A stretch of 64,000 nt of DNA, taken from NCBI GenBank assembly GCA_018398575.1, contig JAGTXZ010000003.1:682001-746000 (forward strand). The letters run 5' to 3'. This document shows positions 22,261 through 33,577 of the stretch, piece after piece. Source of the DNA: Ampelomyces quisqualis (lineage: Eukaryota; Ascomycota; Dothideomycetes; Pleosporales; Phaeosphaeriaceae). Each line of letters starts with the position of its first letter. Position 1 is the first letter of the stretch. The translations under genes and the position numbers were made by a program. The notes under the pieces are model-generated. The model was not told the origin of the DNA, searched no databases, and saw only the letters and a list, made by a program, of their open reading frames with translations.

Positions 22261-23506
22261 TGCAACTGTGTCAAAGGCTGCGGAAGTGCGGCTGCGGACC
22301 GAGAATATACAAAAGATGAAAGTGCAGTGAAATTACTGAATAAGATAAGGCAAAAAACGTGCTTAGGAGATCAAGAATGTTTCAATGATCGATATTGCTG
22401 TGAACAAGGTGCGTGCAACTATCAAGATGCGAAGAACATTTTATACGTCGTCCCAATGGGCGTCAGGACTTGGGCGCAAAGTGAATGTACTGTGTAGGGT
22501 CCATTCTGATGTCACACGAGTTGGTTTGGTGGAGGTAAACCGGTTGTGGAATGGCGCCCCGGCGCAAACGTAAAACACATAGGGTGGCTTGAGGTCATTT
22601 AATGTCCTCAGCCAACCAGCTTCTGGCATCTTGCACCACCCTCCGTGAGCCGATTCGGGAGCATCCTGGGCTCGATGCCACGCATGTCGTGCTCGTGGCT
22701 GTCCATCTGAAACAGATGCCATGGGGCAAAAGGTGGGGAAGTTGGCTCTGCGCCCGAAATTGGACGCCTTTACGGAGTAACGGCATGCGAGTTGGCAGAA
22801 GAGCCAGGTGTCTGAAGCAGTAGCATGACCTCAACGCGACCAACATCATTCGTGCACCTATGGCCGGTGAGGCACTCTACCGGTGGGAACTACGTGAGCA
22901 TATGATCCGGGCGTAGCGGAATACCGTCATCTAGGTCAGCTTCTACGGAGTACGAACAGCAGACATGCTGGAAGAAGCATACCGATCTGGCACTCGAAGT
23001 TCACCAGACACTGCAGTTCCTTAAGGCCATCTTGTCACTAAAGACCCTGATCGCGAAAGCGTCTAGTAGGACATTTGTGGAGACTGTTTGGTCCTTGGTA
23101 GCGTAAGACTACACAACGGCTGGAGGTGAACTGATTTCTGGTGCACTGCAACCTGCCATGTGTTGGCGCTGCTTGATGTCTTCGACCATGAGTCTTGTCG
23201 ACGCTGAACTAATGATGAGGGTCGACTGGGGGACAGAGACTTGCATCCAATGTGGAAACAGAAGCTTGCTTCGAGAAGGACCGAAGCCGAAAGTAACTGG
23301 ATCAAGTACGGAGTTGGAGGTGATACGGTCCGCTTACGTCATGCCTCGGATCTCGTTTTAGTTAGCGCGTGTTGTTTGGCTCTTGAGCTTTTCACCCACA
23401 ACATTTTGCCAGCGCCTTCACTCGACGATCGCTCGACAGGTGAGCGATGGACGCCATCGTACCACGATACTATCGTTATAACGACCATTGGCAACGTCAT
23501 CGGCAA
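22261..23506. other. Intergenic, no gene supported
   Basis: Upstream of the GH64 gene and downstream of the SNARE gene. Only short overlapping frames on both strands are present, none resembling a known protein. Confidence 0.5.
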
Positions 23507-24931
23507 TCAACGAAAGCTATTGAGTCTCCCTCGGTCGTTGGTCTTCTTGTTGGTCCTCTCGTTCACAGTGTCAACCATACCCTTTTTTCGTCCAATAATG
23601 CCCTGCTGCCAACTGAGCTCCGCGTCCGAGGCGAGCGCAGCCTCTTTCAGTGTTTTCAGCGCTTCGAGGAGCTCGTCCAGATTGTTCTCAATAATGTCCT
23701 CGAGATCCTCGTCTTCAGAGTCTTCCTCAAATTGAAACCTCGCGCGATCGAGCACATCCTGAGCTGTGGCACCACGATGCAAAGGCACGCTCGCGAACGT
23801 ATGCACCCGATTATTCTTCCAGCCTTGCCATTTGGCTGCTCGTCCGACATCGCGTCGCTCGCGAATGGCTTGCTTGATTTCCAGATGATCAGCTTCTTCC
23901 TCGATTGCAGATCCAGTCGTCACGAACGGATTGTTGATGCGAACCAGTCGATTTGCCCGCTTGAGTTCTCTCAGTCCTTGCGCTGCATCCTCCTCAGCGA
24001 TCTGCGCTTGGCTAGGAGATTCTTCGGCGTTCAGGAGTCGGCTACTCTGTTCCTGCAGGGTAACAAGAGTTTCAGAACCAATTTCGAACGCTTCGTAAGC
24101 CATGCGGTGCGCACGACGAGTCGAGTCCACGTCCAGATCCTTGATGCGCCGAATTTGTCGCATCTTCTCCTCGACCATTTTTTCCTCTTCACCATACGAG
24201 TTTGCTTCACCATGAGGATGGTGTGACTCCCCTGTGTTAGTCTCATGAAAAGTCGGTCCCGCCCATGAGGATTTGCCTTGTCTGCCTTGTGAATGATACA
24301 AGAAGGATCGAGGACGAGAATCCAGAGTTCGATGTGAGGGTAAGTATTGTCGGTGTACGCTCTCGCGCCCCTGTAGAGTGAGAGATTCGTCGCTTTTCCT
24401 CGCCTCAAGAGATGCAGATGTCTTGAAGGTCTTCTCACATGGATCCGCTGTCGGTTGCTCGGCCACCGAGTTTTCGTATGGGGAACTGGCAATTTCGTTC
24501 AGCCACGATGCACGAAAAGCTGCCTCATAACTTCCGACGAATTCACTCGACCCATGAAGTGAGGTTCTGGCCGAGCCAGCAGGCGAATAAACTGAGCTTG
24601 AAACACTCGTAGAATTCTGATGTTCTACAGATTCTGAGCTGTTTGGTGAAACAAGCGAGCGTAAAGTAGAGCAAGGTAGAGAGATCACGCTCGCAGCGCG
24701 CTTTGCCGCCCGCCCTTTGTTGATCAAGCTCTTCAAGCTGCCAGTCAGATCCGGCATACTGGCTCTTCTCGAGTTGTGCCAGCGATACAATTGGAGGGTA
24801 AGTTGTGAGAGGAGAAAATCTTCGTCGCAAAGCTTAGGTTGCAGAACTATGAGCGGGCAACTCGTTAAGTAGCCACGATCACGAAATTGTCTCGCCAGGG
24901 TGAGACAACCATCTTGAGTGGCTGGGCCCAT
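23507..24931 (-). CDS. SNAP-25-like QbQc-SNARE (Sec9-type), divergent
   Basis: A 474-residue soluble protein with a long polar N-terminal half rich in Ser and two SNARE coiled coils. The first (about 270-330) starts STRRAHRMAYEAFEIG, has its likely zero-layer Gln in LQEQSSRLL, and is followed by an NPF motif (NNPF). The second lies in the last 70 residues (DIIENNLDELLEALKTLKEAAL..ELSWQQ) with the Qc zero-layer Gln. Sec9-type proteins supply two helices to the plasma-membrane SNARE complex in secretory vesicle fusion. There is no membrane anchor or C-terminal cysteine cluster, as in fungal Sec9. The first 58 residues look unlike protein; Met59 (MPDLTGSLKSL, at 24757) may be the real start. The start lies 281 bp from the divergent neighbour. 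Confidence 0.75.
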   Translation of the reverse strand: MGPATQDGCLTLARQFRDRGYLTSCPLIVLQPKLCDEDFLLSQLTLQLYRWHNSRRASMPDLTGSLKSLINKGRAAKRAASVISLPCSTLRSLVSPNSSESVEHQNSTSVSSSVYSPAGSARTSLHGSSEFVGSYEAAFRASWLNEIASSPYENSVAEQPTADPCEKTFKTSASLEARKSDESLTLQGRESVHRQYLPSHRTLDSRPRSFLYHSQGRQGKSSWAGPTFHETNTGESHHPHGEANSYGEEEKMVEEKMRQIRRIKDLDVDSTRRAHRMAYEAFEIGSETLVTLQEQSSRLLNAEESPSQAQIAEEDAAQGLRELKRANRLVRINNPFVTTGSAIEEEADHLEIKQAIRERRDVGRAAKWQGWKNNRVHTFASVPLHRGATAQDVLDRARFQFEEDSEDEDLEDIIENNLDELLEALKTLKEAALASDAELSWQQGIIGRKKGMVDTVNERTNKKTNDRGRLNSFR

Positions 24932-25212
24932 TCACATCAATCAGCGGTTTCGTCACGCACCTCCAAGCTTGCATTGGACTGGCGCGTGCAACACTCGAAG
25001 TGAGCCCAGCTTTGACTTGGCTCCTTCACTGTAGTTCTCCCGACACCAGCTGCTACTTCAAACCGGTCACTTTCACCTAACGTCTCTACGGCTGCCTCCT
25101 TAGGCGCTACCGGTAGCACATTTGAGCCCTTTTCTCACAGCTCAAAACGCATCGTTCCCTTGTAGCAAGCGCCTTCAACCTCAATCTCCCGAACAACTAT
25201 AGCCTACAAGAA
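24932..25212. promoter_or_regulatory. Shared divergent promoter region
   Basis: 281 bp separate the SNARE start codon (minus) from the start codon of the hypothetical gene at 25213 (plus). No specific factor sites were recognised. Confidence 0.4.
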
Positions 25213-26046
25213 ATGCCGACGCAACACAACTCATCCTCGAGCGCAGACGATGGCATCCCGATACCACCAATCTCGAATCCTGAAGATCTCTGTGCTACCG
25301 ACAAATTGAGCCGCGTGGCGAAATGGCTGGCCGAGGTATCACATACCAAAGACTTATACGACGCATCGGTGGCTCCAGACATGAGTGTCAATCTGTACAA
25401 AGACTGGTTGCAGTGGACGAAGAAGAGTGCCATGATCTGGTTGCGGGCTCTCGATAAATATGAGCGGAGCTTTCGCAAAGCCTCGCTCAAGTACCACAAG
25501 ATTCCGCATCCGGTTCGCCACTCTTTACAGGTTAGACGTGGTATAAGTGTCACGAAACTCACGATCAATCGGCTCTCTGCCATCTTTGAGAGCGATCGAC
25601 CGCGTTCCCAACAAGCTTTCTTTATTCCCTGGTTCGAGATCAAGAATGCGGTGGCCGACATCATCAATGACTTCGGATACTACCAGCCTCTGGCTGACGA
25701 TCTGGACTTCCTCCGCAGCATCAATCGCAAGTTCGAGCAGGCTCTTGCCAAGCTTCCAAAGTCATTGCGCAGCTTGCTAGTGTCTTTAAAGTGACTCAAG
25801 GGGGCTGTGGAAGAAGTTGCAGAATATACAGACACTGATTGTAGCGAATTGCTAGCCCAAAAGTACAGCCGCGAAGGCGGCTTGTTTCGTCGGTGGATGG
25901 TGACATTGCCTGAGATGGAGGAGGGAGTCGCAGGTAACCGGACCAAGTTAATCGATTGGTACGCAGACCGCTTATTGAAGCACGGCGTTGAGTCTGGCAG
26001 GTATTGGAGCAAGATGGTAGGTGTAAAAGACTCGCAGAAAGATTAG
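25213..26046 (+). CDS. Hypothetical protein with an in-frame TGA or unrecognised intron
   Basis: The frame is open from ATG 25213 for 193 codons, meets TGA at 25792-25794, then continues open in the same frame to 26046 (LKGAVEEVAEY..., ending DSQKD). I do not recognise the family. It is mainly helical-looking, rich in Trp, Arg and Lys, with no signal or membrane segment. Three readings are possible: a 193-residue protein; a longer protein through an intron such as 25761-25844 (frame-preserving, but with a weak GTCATT donor); or a gene broken by the stop. The distal part (LFRRWMVTLPE..) resembles the C-terminal part of the next gene (KFRAWVSSLPE..), which favours the longer ancestral form. Confidence 0.5.
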
Positions 26047-26293
26047 CTATGTCTTGCTAGTAAGGGTAATTCAGTAGCATTGTATGGAGCAAGCCTGCAC
26101 GTGGCAAACTCGATGTTCAACATTGTCGTGTCCTTGTGTATAGACTATGTACACATTTGATATCACTGTTCACGAGTAATGCGGTGTCGACACTGAATAC
26201 AAGTTGTTCATGTAACTTCTTCTCAAGTTTTCCAGCTTCATACGACCTTGAACACAACCAGATTTACTCACTACCCTGAAAGAATCTAACATA
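26047..26293. other. Short intergenic spacer between the two hypothetical genes
   Basis: 247 bp with no recognised element. Confidence 0.4.
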
Positions 26294-26992
26294 ATGTGTC
26301 ATCTATGTCCCCCAGTTCAAGACCCAGCGCACACCATCCAGAGGTCCCGCATGGTTCTAAAGGACTTCTCGAAAGTAATCGAACGGAGCTCGAAGGTATC
26401 GAACAGCGTTGAGGACGAATATCGTGATGTTGGAGTTTTGTATCATTCGACTCAGGCGTCAGCACGTCAGTCACAGGGTATCTCTGAAGAGCATCTCGTC
26501 GCACTCAAGGCTTTGTTCGAAATTTCCAGCACCAACGAGTATCATACCGTCTTTGCTAAGCTGAACGATGTCATGAAAACCGCTTTCGCCCTGCGCGATA
26601 AGCACGTTCGCTACTCAGGCACAGCCGAGGAGCTTCAGCATCGAGTATTCAAGGAACTTGAACCGGCTGTTCGGGCACTTGATGTAGAGTTTCAGGCCGT
26701 TATGAAGTCGTTCTATAAAGGCTTCGCGGATGCTCGCGTATTGAACATTATCAGTCGTACGCAGTATGAAATCGATGAAAATGGGCGTCCGTGTTCGTGG
26801 CACCGCCCTAACACAGTTGATGCAGAGCATGGTATAGCTCCCCTGCATGAAGGCGAAGAGTGGGCGAAGTTTCGGGCATGGGTGTCGAGTCTGCCAGAGA
26901 CACAGCGCTCTGTGGAGATTGGTCGGACGGTGGATGAGGTCGCCCTGGAGTTGCTATACTTCGAGCCTGAGGCTTTGGATGACGATAACTAA
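26294..26992 (+). CDS. Hypothetical protein, possible paralog of the upstream gene
   Basis: A 232-residue ATG-initiated frame starting MCHLCPPVQD. It has an amphipathic helical central part (residues 30-155) and an acidic end (EPEALDDDN). No known domain was recognised, and there is no signal peptide or membrane helix. The segment FRAWVSSLPETQRSVEIGRT resembles the distal part of the preceding locus, so the two may be tandem duplicates. They have the same orientation with 247 bp between them. Confidence 0.55.
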   Translation: MCHLCPPVQDPAHTIQRSRMVLKDFSKVIERSSKVSNSVEDEYRDVGVLYHSTQASARQSQGISEEHLVALKALFEISSTNEYHTVFAKLNDVMKTAFALRDKHVRYSGTAEELQHRVFKELEPAVRALDVEFQAVMKSFYKGFADARVLNIISRTQYEIDENGRPCSWHRPNTVDAEHGIAPLHEGEEWAKFRAWVSSLPETQRSVEIGRTVDEVALELLYFEPEALDDDN

Positions 26993-28125
26993 TCTGAATC
27001 ATGCGTGACGTGATCAAGGTTGATAAGTAAGGATGAGCTTGGCACCTGTCGTACACTCTTCGAGACAGTGAACAAGAAGCGACTTCTGCTTCAGTTAAAT
27101 CCAAAGTTTTTTTGAGCATAAATTGAACAATGAAAATTACTGAATGTTTCTATTGAGACGAACAAGACCACTGCATCGTGGCGCGCTCATATTGATCAGG
27201 ATGAAATGAGTTTGCGCCTGAAATGAGACTTACTGGGCGGTGAATCGAAATCATCGACCTTTCTCTTGTTAAGTGTTTTTGGTGTTCTCTTTCATTGACG
27301 AAACGCCAAAGCCGTGCTGGATACTTCTGATACCCTGTCACAGTTAATTGTCCCTTCCTCAAGCACGAGCCCTGCAGAAGTGTAATGCTCACATCACCGG
27401 TGCACCGAAAACGATTTATTAGGAACGTATTCTCCCTTATTTGACAAGCTTTGATCGATAGAACTCCGTAGCTATCCTTATGCCCGGCATAGACCTCCTG
27501 CTATGGAACATCTACCGACACCATCCCGGTGGTTGACCGCATGGAAGACCGCTCCGCTATTTCCGCTTTCTCAAACCTGTGGATTCTGGTACGGCAGTTG
27601 CTCTTCGTCAACAAGGCCGTAATCCATGATTTGCAAAGATGATGACATACTGCGATATGCTCGAAGGTTGAACGAGGCAGTGGTATTCTCGTATAGATCT
27701 AGGCAGGGTCGAGGGTCGAGGACCGTGAACGATGCAGGCGTGAGATCATCTTTAAGTGAGAGCATACAGGTTTGGAAGCATACCGAGTAGTGTGATGATG
27801 TATCGGTGAGGTTTGAGACAGCGTGATGTTCGCAAGAAAGGACAACATGCGACTTGAACCTTGAGCGAGTTTTTGGAGGACTCTGGTAGGGTGCAGCGGC
27901 GGCCTGCATCGCATCACGCTTCGATACCATGTGTGGTTGGCAGGCGCGACACAAGTCCGACAAGCCCAGCCGCAACACGGTTGGCAAAACAGCTTGGAAA
28001 CGTTCAAGATATTTGTGGAAGAACAAGTTGTGAGGTCATGACCACATCATAACATGGCGCATTCCAAGTCTTCCCTCATAGACACCAGGTTTGCCTTGCG
28101 CAAGTGTCACTCTGGTACATTGTGC
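26993..28125. other. Intergenic, only weak frames
   Basis: A 151-codon minus-strand frame (27571-28026) lacks an ATG at its start (the first ATG would give about 119 residues) and resembles nothing I know. I do not call it a gene. Confidence 0.4.
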
Positions 28126-29970
28126 CTATTTCTTCCCTTTGCCCCTCGCATTGAATGTCTTCAACGGATCCACCTTTCCATTCCGCCTGACAACCTTCCT
28201 GCCTTTGCCCTTGACGTATTGCCGATTGTTCACTCTCGGTACGTTGAGCCCTACGAACCCAACGTCTGCAGGCTTTCTGCTGCCTCCCGGTAGAAGGTAA
28301 TCTGGCACATGCTTTAGATGTGGTTGTATGCGTGCGGGATGATTGAGCGTTTGATCGTGTCGGAGGTGCGCGAGCGCTTCGGGGTTTTCTTCGAACTGAA
28401 GTCAGGTTAGCGAGGCACTCTATCATCTGTGCGACGGTGTACTTACGTAGCGCGAGAGCTTCTGCGACTTAGACAGCTCCAACCGAATCTCCTTGATCCG
28501 CGCTTCTCGAATGGCAATACGTGTGACCGATCGCAAGGCGTCTCCAAAGCGGTACCTAAATGGCTCCAGTCGCTTCATGTCAAAGTTGTAGTTCTCCAGC
28601 TTCTGTCCAGTCTCCTGGTGCTTCTCCACCTTCTTCAGCACCTCCTCGTCATTCTCACAAGCAGCGAATGTAGTCGACTTGTGCTTCCTGTACTTTTCTT
28701 TGGGGATTATGAAGGAGATGGCGGTGCCAGATTTGCCAGCGCGCGCGGTTCGGCCGATGCGGTGGAAGTACGATTTGTAGGTGGCGGGGAAGTCGAAGTT
28801 GAGAACGCAGGACACGTTGATGAAGTCGATGCCGCGAGATACACCAGAGTCTTTCTTCGCCTCCTTGTCCGTCTTTGACTTCTTCTTCGGTCGTGATTCG
28901 CCTTGTTCCTTCTTCTTCTGCGAGCCTAATATCTCTGTCTCGTCTGACGCAATGAGGATGTTGTAGATGTTCTTGTTGAATTCTTCGACGATGTGCAGAC
29001 GAGACGCGAGGGGAAGCTCGGAGTTCAGCACGCACGACTTGATGCCAAATTGCTCGAGGAATAGCTTCACACGATAGGAGCGATCGGTGTCGCCCACGAA
29101 GATGATTGTCTTGCCCTTGATCAAGCCGAGCTTGAACATGGCATATATCAGCAAGAACTTCTCCTCCTCTGCGCACTTGATGACATATTGCTTCACTCGC
29201 TTTGAATCCTTGTCGAGATCGTCGAGCTTGAGGACGACCGGATCGTTGCAGAGGAGGCTGCCGAGCGATTCGACTTCGGTGTTCAAAGTGGCAGACATGA
29301 GGAACATCTGCACACCTTTGGGGATGTTTTGCGCAATCTGATCGAGATCCTCCTTGAAGCCGTAGCCCAAGACCAGGTCTCCTTCGTCCACAACCAGATG
29401 TGCCAGCTCAGCAACCGCAAGCGCACCATTGTTGATATTTGCACTTGCCCGCGCAGGTGTCGCAATGATGATTTCGGGGTTGTCGGCCAGTTTCGCCTTG
29501 GTGACTACCTCAGAATCCTTCCCAGCAATGTTCTGTATCCTCACTTCCTGACCGCAATGTGCCGAGAGAGTCTTGGCGACCTTGGTGATTTGTAATGCGA
29601 GCTCTTTCGTGGGGACCAGGATGAGAGATGTTTTCCCCTTCCGACGGAGGGTGTTGTGCAAGATGGGAAGGAGGTATGCGCCTGTCTTTCCTGTTCCAGT
29701 CCCACTGCGGGCAAGGATATCGCGTCCTTGTAAGGCTAGCGGTATGGCTTTCGACTGTACGGCGGTCGGAGAACTCCATCGCTGATCTCTTATTGATCTC
29801 AGAAGCCGTGGCTCAAGCTGAAGTTCGGCGAACGACGCAGCGACATCTTTCGAAGGCGTGGGCAGCTCGCTGGGCCCGGTTTGAGATGCGTCGCTCGCTC
29901 GACGCTTGGGGGATTGTGACGAATCGGGCTCCGGAATGTCTAGCTCGTTCAATTTGCGCTTGATCGCCAT
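28126..29970 (-). CDS. DBP9: ATP-dependent RNA helicase DBP9 (DDX56-like)
   Basis: A two-exon gene, 597 residues. Exon 1 is 29970-28447; the intron is 28446-28396 (51 nt, GTAAGT..TTCAG); exon 2 is 28395-28126. The start at MAIKRKLNE is chosen because upstream codons lack family similarity. DEAD-box motifs are in order: Q motif region about 65-75, Walker A SGTGTGKT (89-96), PTKELA, TPARA, motif II DEGD (195-198), SAT (226-228), RGIDF and HRIGRTARAG. A lysine-rich insert (KKKEQGESRPKKKSK) lies before RGIDF, as is typical of Dbp9. The basic tail ends ARGKGKK. Dbp9 acts in the nucleolus in 60S ribosomal subunit assembly. Motif II reads D-E-G-D instead of D-E-A-D. It is head-to-head with ATG15. 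Confidence 0.93.
28396..28446 (-). other. Intron of DBP9
   Basis: 51 nt with donor GTAAGT and acceptor TTCAG on the minus strand. Removing it joins SRY to FEENPEAL and restores the Dbp9 C terminus. Confidence 0.9.
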
Positions 29971-30871
29971 AGTTAGGTGATGTTTCGATGGTGTTGGTGA
30001 AGACGTCGGTCCGTTACGCCCATTGGCATGCTCTGCGACTCTGAACTTTTCTGGCACTATGGCCCATTCCGCACTAGCGTGCCCCGCCCCGGAAAAACCA
30101 GTCGCCGCTGCGGATCTACACCACGACAATCGTCACAAACCTCGCGTGCCACGATCAAAGGGGCCATTGGTGCCATCGTTAGATTGCTAATGCCACTTGT
30201 TGAAGGTGCGGCTTTGTGCTCTTTGCTGTCGCATACTCATTCGGATGTTGCGCATTACTGACGTCGGCGCTAAATAAACTTTCGACACACCTACACATCT
30301 TCGGCTCTAACTCGCGCATCCTCTTGTCCCATTGTCTTTCAACTCGCTTTGTCGCTTCTTCCATGGTTCCACATTGTGTCGAAGTTCTAGTCGCACGCAT
30401 ATGGAAACTCGGGGCCTTCCATGTGAAGAATGTCACGCAAGAGTGCCTTGGCTAGTCTCTCTCCTGTTTTACCCATTAGTCGAAACGCCAACAAAGGTTC
30501 ATATTGTTCAAACACATTTTGAATCATTACTTTCACCGAGCGCTTCACGTGTCGCATGGAAATCATGGCCTGCATTGCCACACTCTCTGGTTCTAGCAGC
30601 CTCGGTGTCTTCTGGAAAAGAGGAGTTGCTCTAGGTAAGGGCTCATCACGCGCTCGATATATCCACCGTCGTTTAGACCCCAAAGTGACCGCGTAGTGGA
30701 TAAGTGATGGATGATCATGTTGAAGATGACGTACGCTGAAAAGCTATTCCTTGTATGGACTAGTCCAAGATCACGCGCTCGCCTTCTGACCGTGCGCAGG
30801 CGACAACCAACCCACCGACAGCCATCAACCCTCCTGCACCTCCTTTCGTCGACCCCTCAAGCTCGCACAAT
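29971..30871. promoter_or_regulatory. Divergent intergenic region between DBP9 and ATG15
   Basis: About 0.9 kb between two start codons. It must hold both promoters and 5' UTRs. No further gene was recognised. Confidence 0.4.
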
Positions 30872-32527
30872 ATGCCTCGTCACACATCAAACATATTTCT
30901 CGCCTTTCGTTTCTTTGCGCTGGTCGCATTTATAGTTTCCATAGTATCATCTTCAAGGAGTCACGACACCTTTGAGTCCACGCCACAACTCGGACGCCAT
31001 AGGCCAAACTCTCAAACATCAAAAGGGTTGACTCTGCGGCACATTTTTCATCATGGTGCCGGTCAACCAGGTCCAAGGGCCCGCAGGCTAGATATCACGG
31101 CCGATCGTGTATTCATGGCAGGCGAAGCAGGACAGTATGGGCCGTTTCCAATCAAAACGAAAGCTGTAAAAATCGAACGATCTGCAGCCAGAATATACGA
31201 CGCTCAGGTGCCGATGTCACCGATCTGGGTTGCAGAAGATCTTCCAGGGCCTGATGTAGAGGACAAAGAAACTGTCGTTAATCTTGCGTACATGTCTGAA
31301 GATGCATACAAATCTGGCCATGACGATCCTGAGTGGCTCGACGTTGACGACCAATACAACTCCTCTATACCTTTTGGCTGGGATGAAAGTGGAATTAGAG
31401 GCCATGTGTTCAGCGATGAGACGAATTCCACCATCATCCTTGCCGTCAAGGGCACAACCGTAGCTATGTTCGAAGGGAACGGTACCTCGGGCCACGACAA
31501 GGAGAACGACAACCTCATGGGCTCATGCTGCTGTGGTCAAGGCGGTGCATATCTTTGGCGCAAGGTGTGCGACTGCCAAACTGGAACATACACCTGTGAT
31601 CAAACGTGTGTTAAGCATGAGCTAAAGAAGCCAAACCGGTATTACTCAGCCACCCTCGAGCTGTATGAGGAGGTCACAAAGCTTTACCCTGATGCAAACA
31701 TCATCACTACTGGTCATAGTCTCGGGGGGGTTCTGGCGTCTCTTATTGGTCTTCAGCATGGGGTGCCTTCTGTAACTTTTGAGGCATACCCCCAGGCGCT
31801 GGCAGCACGCCGCCTTGGACTTCCCACGGCAGGTGATATCACACCGCTCCGAAGGAACACCGGAGGCTTTCATTTTGGTCATACAGCCGATCCTGTGTAC
31901 ATGGGCACTTGCAGCGGGTCTTCAAGTTTCTGCTCTATCGGCGGCTATGCATTCGAGACGGTCTGCCATACAGGAAAGCGTTGCGCGTATGACGTTGTAA
32001 AGGACAAAGGCTGGAGACAGAGCACATCAACACACCGCCTCAGGTACGCCATCGACAATGTTTACAAAGCCTATGACGAGGCGGCCAAGTGCGTAGACGA
32101 AGATGTCAATTGTGTCGATTGCTATCTTTGGAAATTCGAAAATGGCACCCACTCCAAGCCATCGACTACAACCACGGCCGAGCCTACCACTTCTTCGCGA
32201 ACGCGAACGGAAACCTGCAAGACCCCGGGATGGTGGGGTTGTCGTGATGAGAGCACAACGACACGTTCAATCACCACCACCACATCCAGTGTCTCGAGCA
32301 GGACAAGCACTTGCGAGACGCCTGGCTGGTTCGGCTGCAAAGATAAGACTTCCGCAACAACTACTTCGACTACTACCCTGAGTTCGAGTGAGCCAACTAC
32401 CACGACTTGCACCAGCAAAGGCTGGTTCGGGAGATGTCGTGACGATATGCTTGCGACCACTACGCCAGCAAAACCAGCACAAATTCTTTGGCAACCTGCT
32501 GCAGCAGCTACCCAAACTGCAGCATAG
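30872..32527 (+). CDS. ATG15: Autophagy-related lipase Atg15
   Basis: A single-exon, 551-residue type II membrane lipase. A hydrophobic anchor lies at about residues 8-27. The class 3 lipase motif GHSLGG holds the catalytic Ser283, with probable Asp340 (HTADPVYMG) and His388 (STHRLRYAID) completing the triad. Cysteine-rich stretches (GSCCCGQGG, CDCQTGTYTCDQTC) precede the motif, as in the family. The C-terminal 130 residues are Ser/Thr-rich with three repeats of a Cys-x(n)-GWWG/GWFG-C type. Atg15 reaches the vacuole through the multivesicular body pathway and breaks down the membranes of autophagic bodies. It has a normal length and true ATG start. Confidence 0.95.
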   Translation: MPRHTSNIFLAFRFFALVAFIVSIVSSSRSHDTFESTPQLGRHRPNSQTSKGLTLRHIFHHGAGQPGPRARRLDITADRVFMAGEAGQYGPFPIKTKAVKIERSAARIYDAQVPMSPIWVAEDLPGPDVEDKETVVNLAYMSEDAYKSGHDDPEWLDVDDQYNSSIPFGWDESGIRGHVFSDETNSTIILAVKGTTVAMFEGNGTSGHDKENDNLMGSCCCGQGGAYLWRKVCDCQTGTYTCDQTCVKHELKKPNRYYSATLELYEEVTKLYPDANIITTGHSLGGVLASLIGLQHGVPSVTFEAYPQALAARRLGLPTAGDITPLRRNTGGFHFGHTADPVYMGTCSGSSSFCSIGGYAFETVCHTGKRCAYDVVKDKGWRQSTSTHRLRYAIDNVYKAYDEAAKCVDEDVNCVDCYLWKFENGTHSKPSTTTTAEPTTSSRTRTETCKTPGWWGCRDESTTTRSITTTTSSVSSRTSTCETPGWFGCKDKTSATTTSTTTLSSSEPTTTTCTSKGWFGRCRDDMLATTTPAKPAQILWQPAAAATQTAA

Positions 32528-33577
32528 ATCCTATGTATCGTGACATTTTGAGAATGCTTTGAGCACTGTGTCACCTGTCTCTGCATTCAGGTTGCGGCAT
32601 CGATTGTCCTTGTTACGCATTACATGACGAGTAAAGTACAAAGTGATAAGCAGTCTGTCTGCTGCATGAGGAGCATTCAGCGCCGCTGTAGAAGACCATT
32701 ATATCGACGGATTGCTTTGTACGTCATGATCGACTGGCTACTAATGCAGCTGAAGCAAAGAGAAGTATCTTGTCTCGCGCCTCCAAGTGATGCCGGTGAA
32801 CAGCTCACCTCACTGATGCAACCATCACTTTGGAGCGTTATCGTCTACACGTCGCGGACACCACGCTCGAAACGGGTTTATCAGGAGACTTCTGTTAAGT
32901 TGAGGTTATCATGGAAAACGGTATTAGCGACCAATCTCACGGGCAGAGATCACGTTTGACGAAGCGCTTCAGATACGCAAGGAAAAGATCAATTAGCAAC
33001 CATCACACCGTGTTTTCCCGCCTTGCTTGCGGAAATCTGCTGGCTTAACGACGGAAGCTGCGCAGGAAACGATCAAGAGTGATTTGGATCAGAAAGGCAG
33101 GACACTTACTGGATATTGCAGGTCGAAGAATGAGACGGGAAATTTGAGAAGGTGTTTGGACGTTGAGATCCAAGGAAGCTGGAGTCTGGAATGTCTTTGG
33201 GAATGAAACAAGAGCGACCTTCACAACTAAGTGCATACTGTAGAGATTAACGTAGAGTACAGGCTTCACTCGACGCGCTTAGTGATGCCGTACAATACTT
33301 CCTAGCCGGCCAATCCGCTCGCTATTGACATGGCTGTAACGTGTGACAGTTGGTCATGGGAAGTCCGAGCGCCAAGGGTAAGTGAAGGCCATTGGCTGCT
33401 TCAATGAGAAAACAGCATACTCAAACACAGCACGAGTTCCTCAACAACTGTGTTCGAAGCAAAGAATTCTTCAGACACCTTACTCGCCTAGCCGAGTACC
33501 GCACAACTCGCACGTACCCCAGAAGCGCAAAGAAACACTCATACCCTGCGCACAACCTGTGCATACTGTTCTGCGTC
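32528..33577. other. Intergenic, possible 5' UTR of the first small membrane protein gene
   Basis: No recognisable gene. From 33404 an ATG-initiated frame runs into the first exon of the next gene and could extend its N terminus, but the encoded sequence is low in protein character. Confidence 0.4.

Noticed and set aside
23447..24226. 259-codon plus-strand frame opposite the SNARE gene
   Set aside because: It is the shadow of the SNARE reading frame; its own sequence has no domain and no proper context.
27571..28026. 151-codon frame as a gene
   Set aside because: No ATG at its start, no similarity, no splice support.
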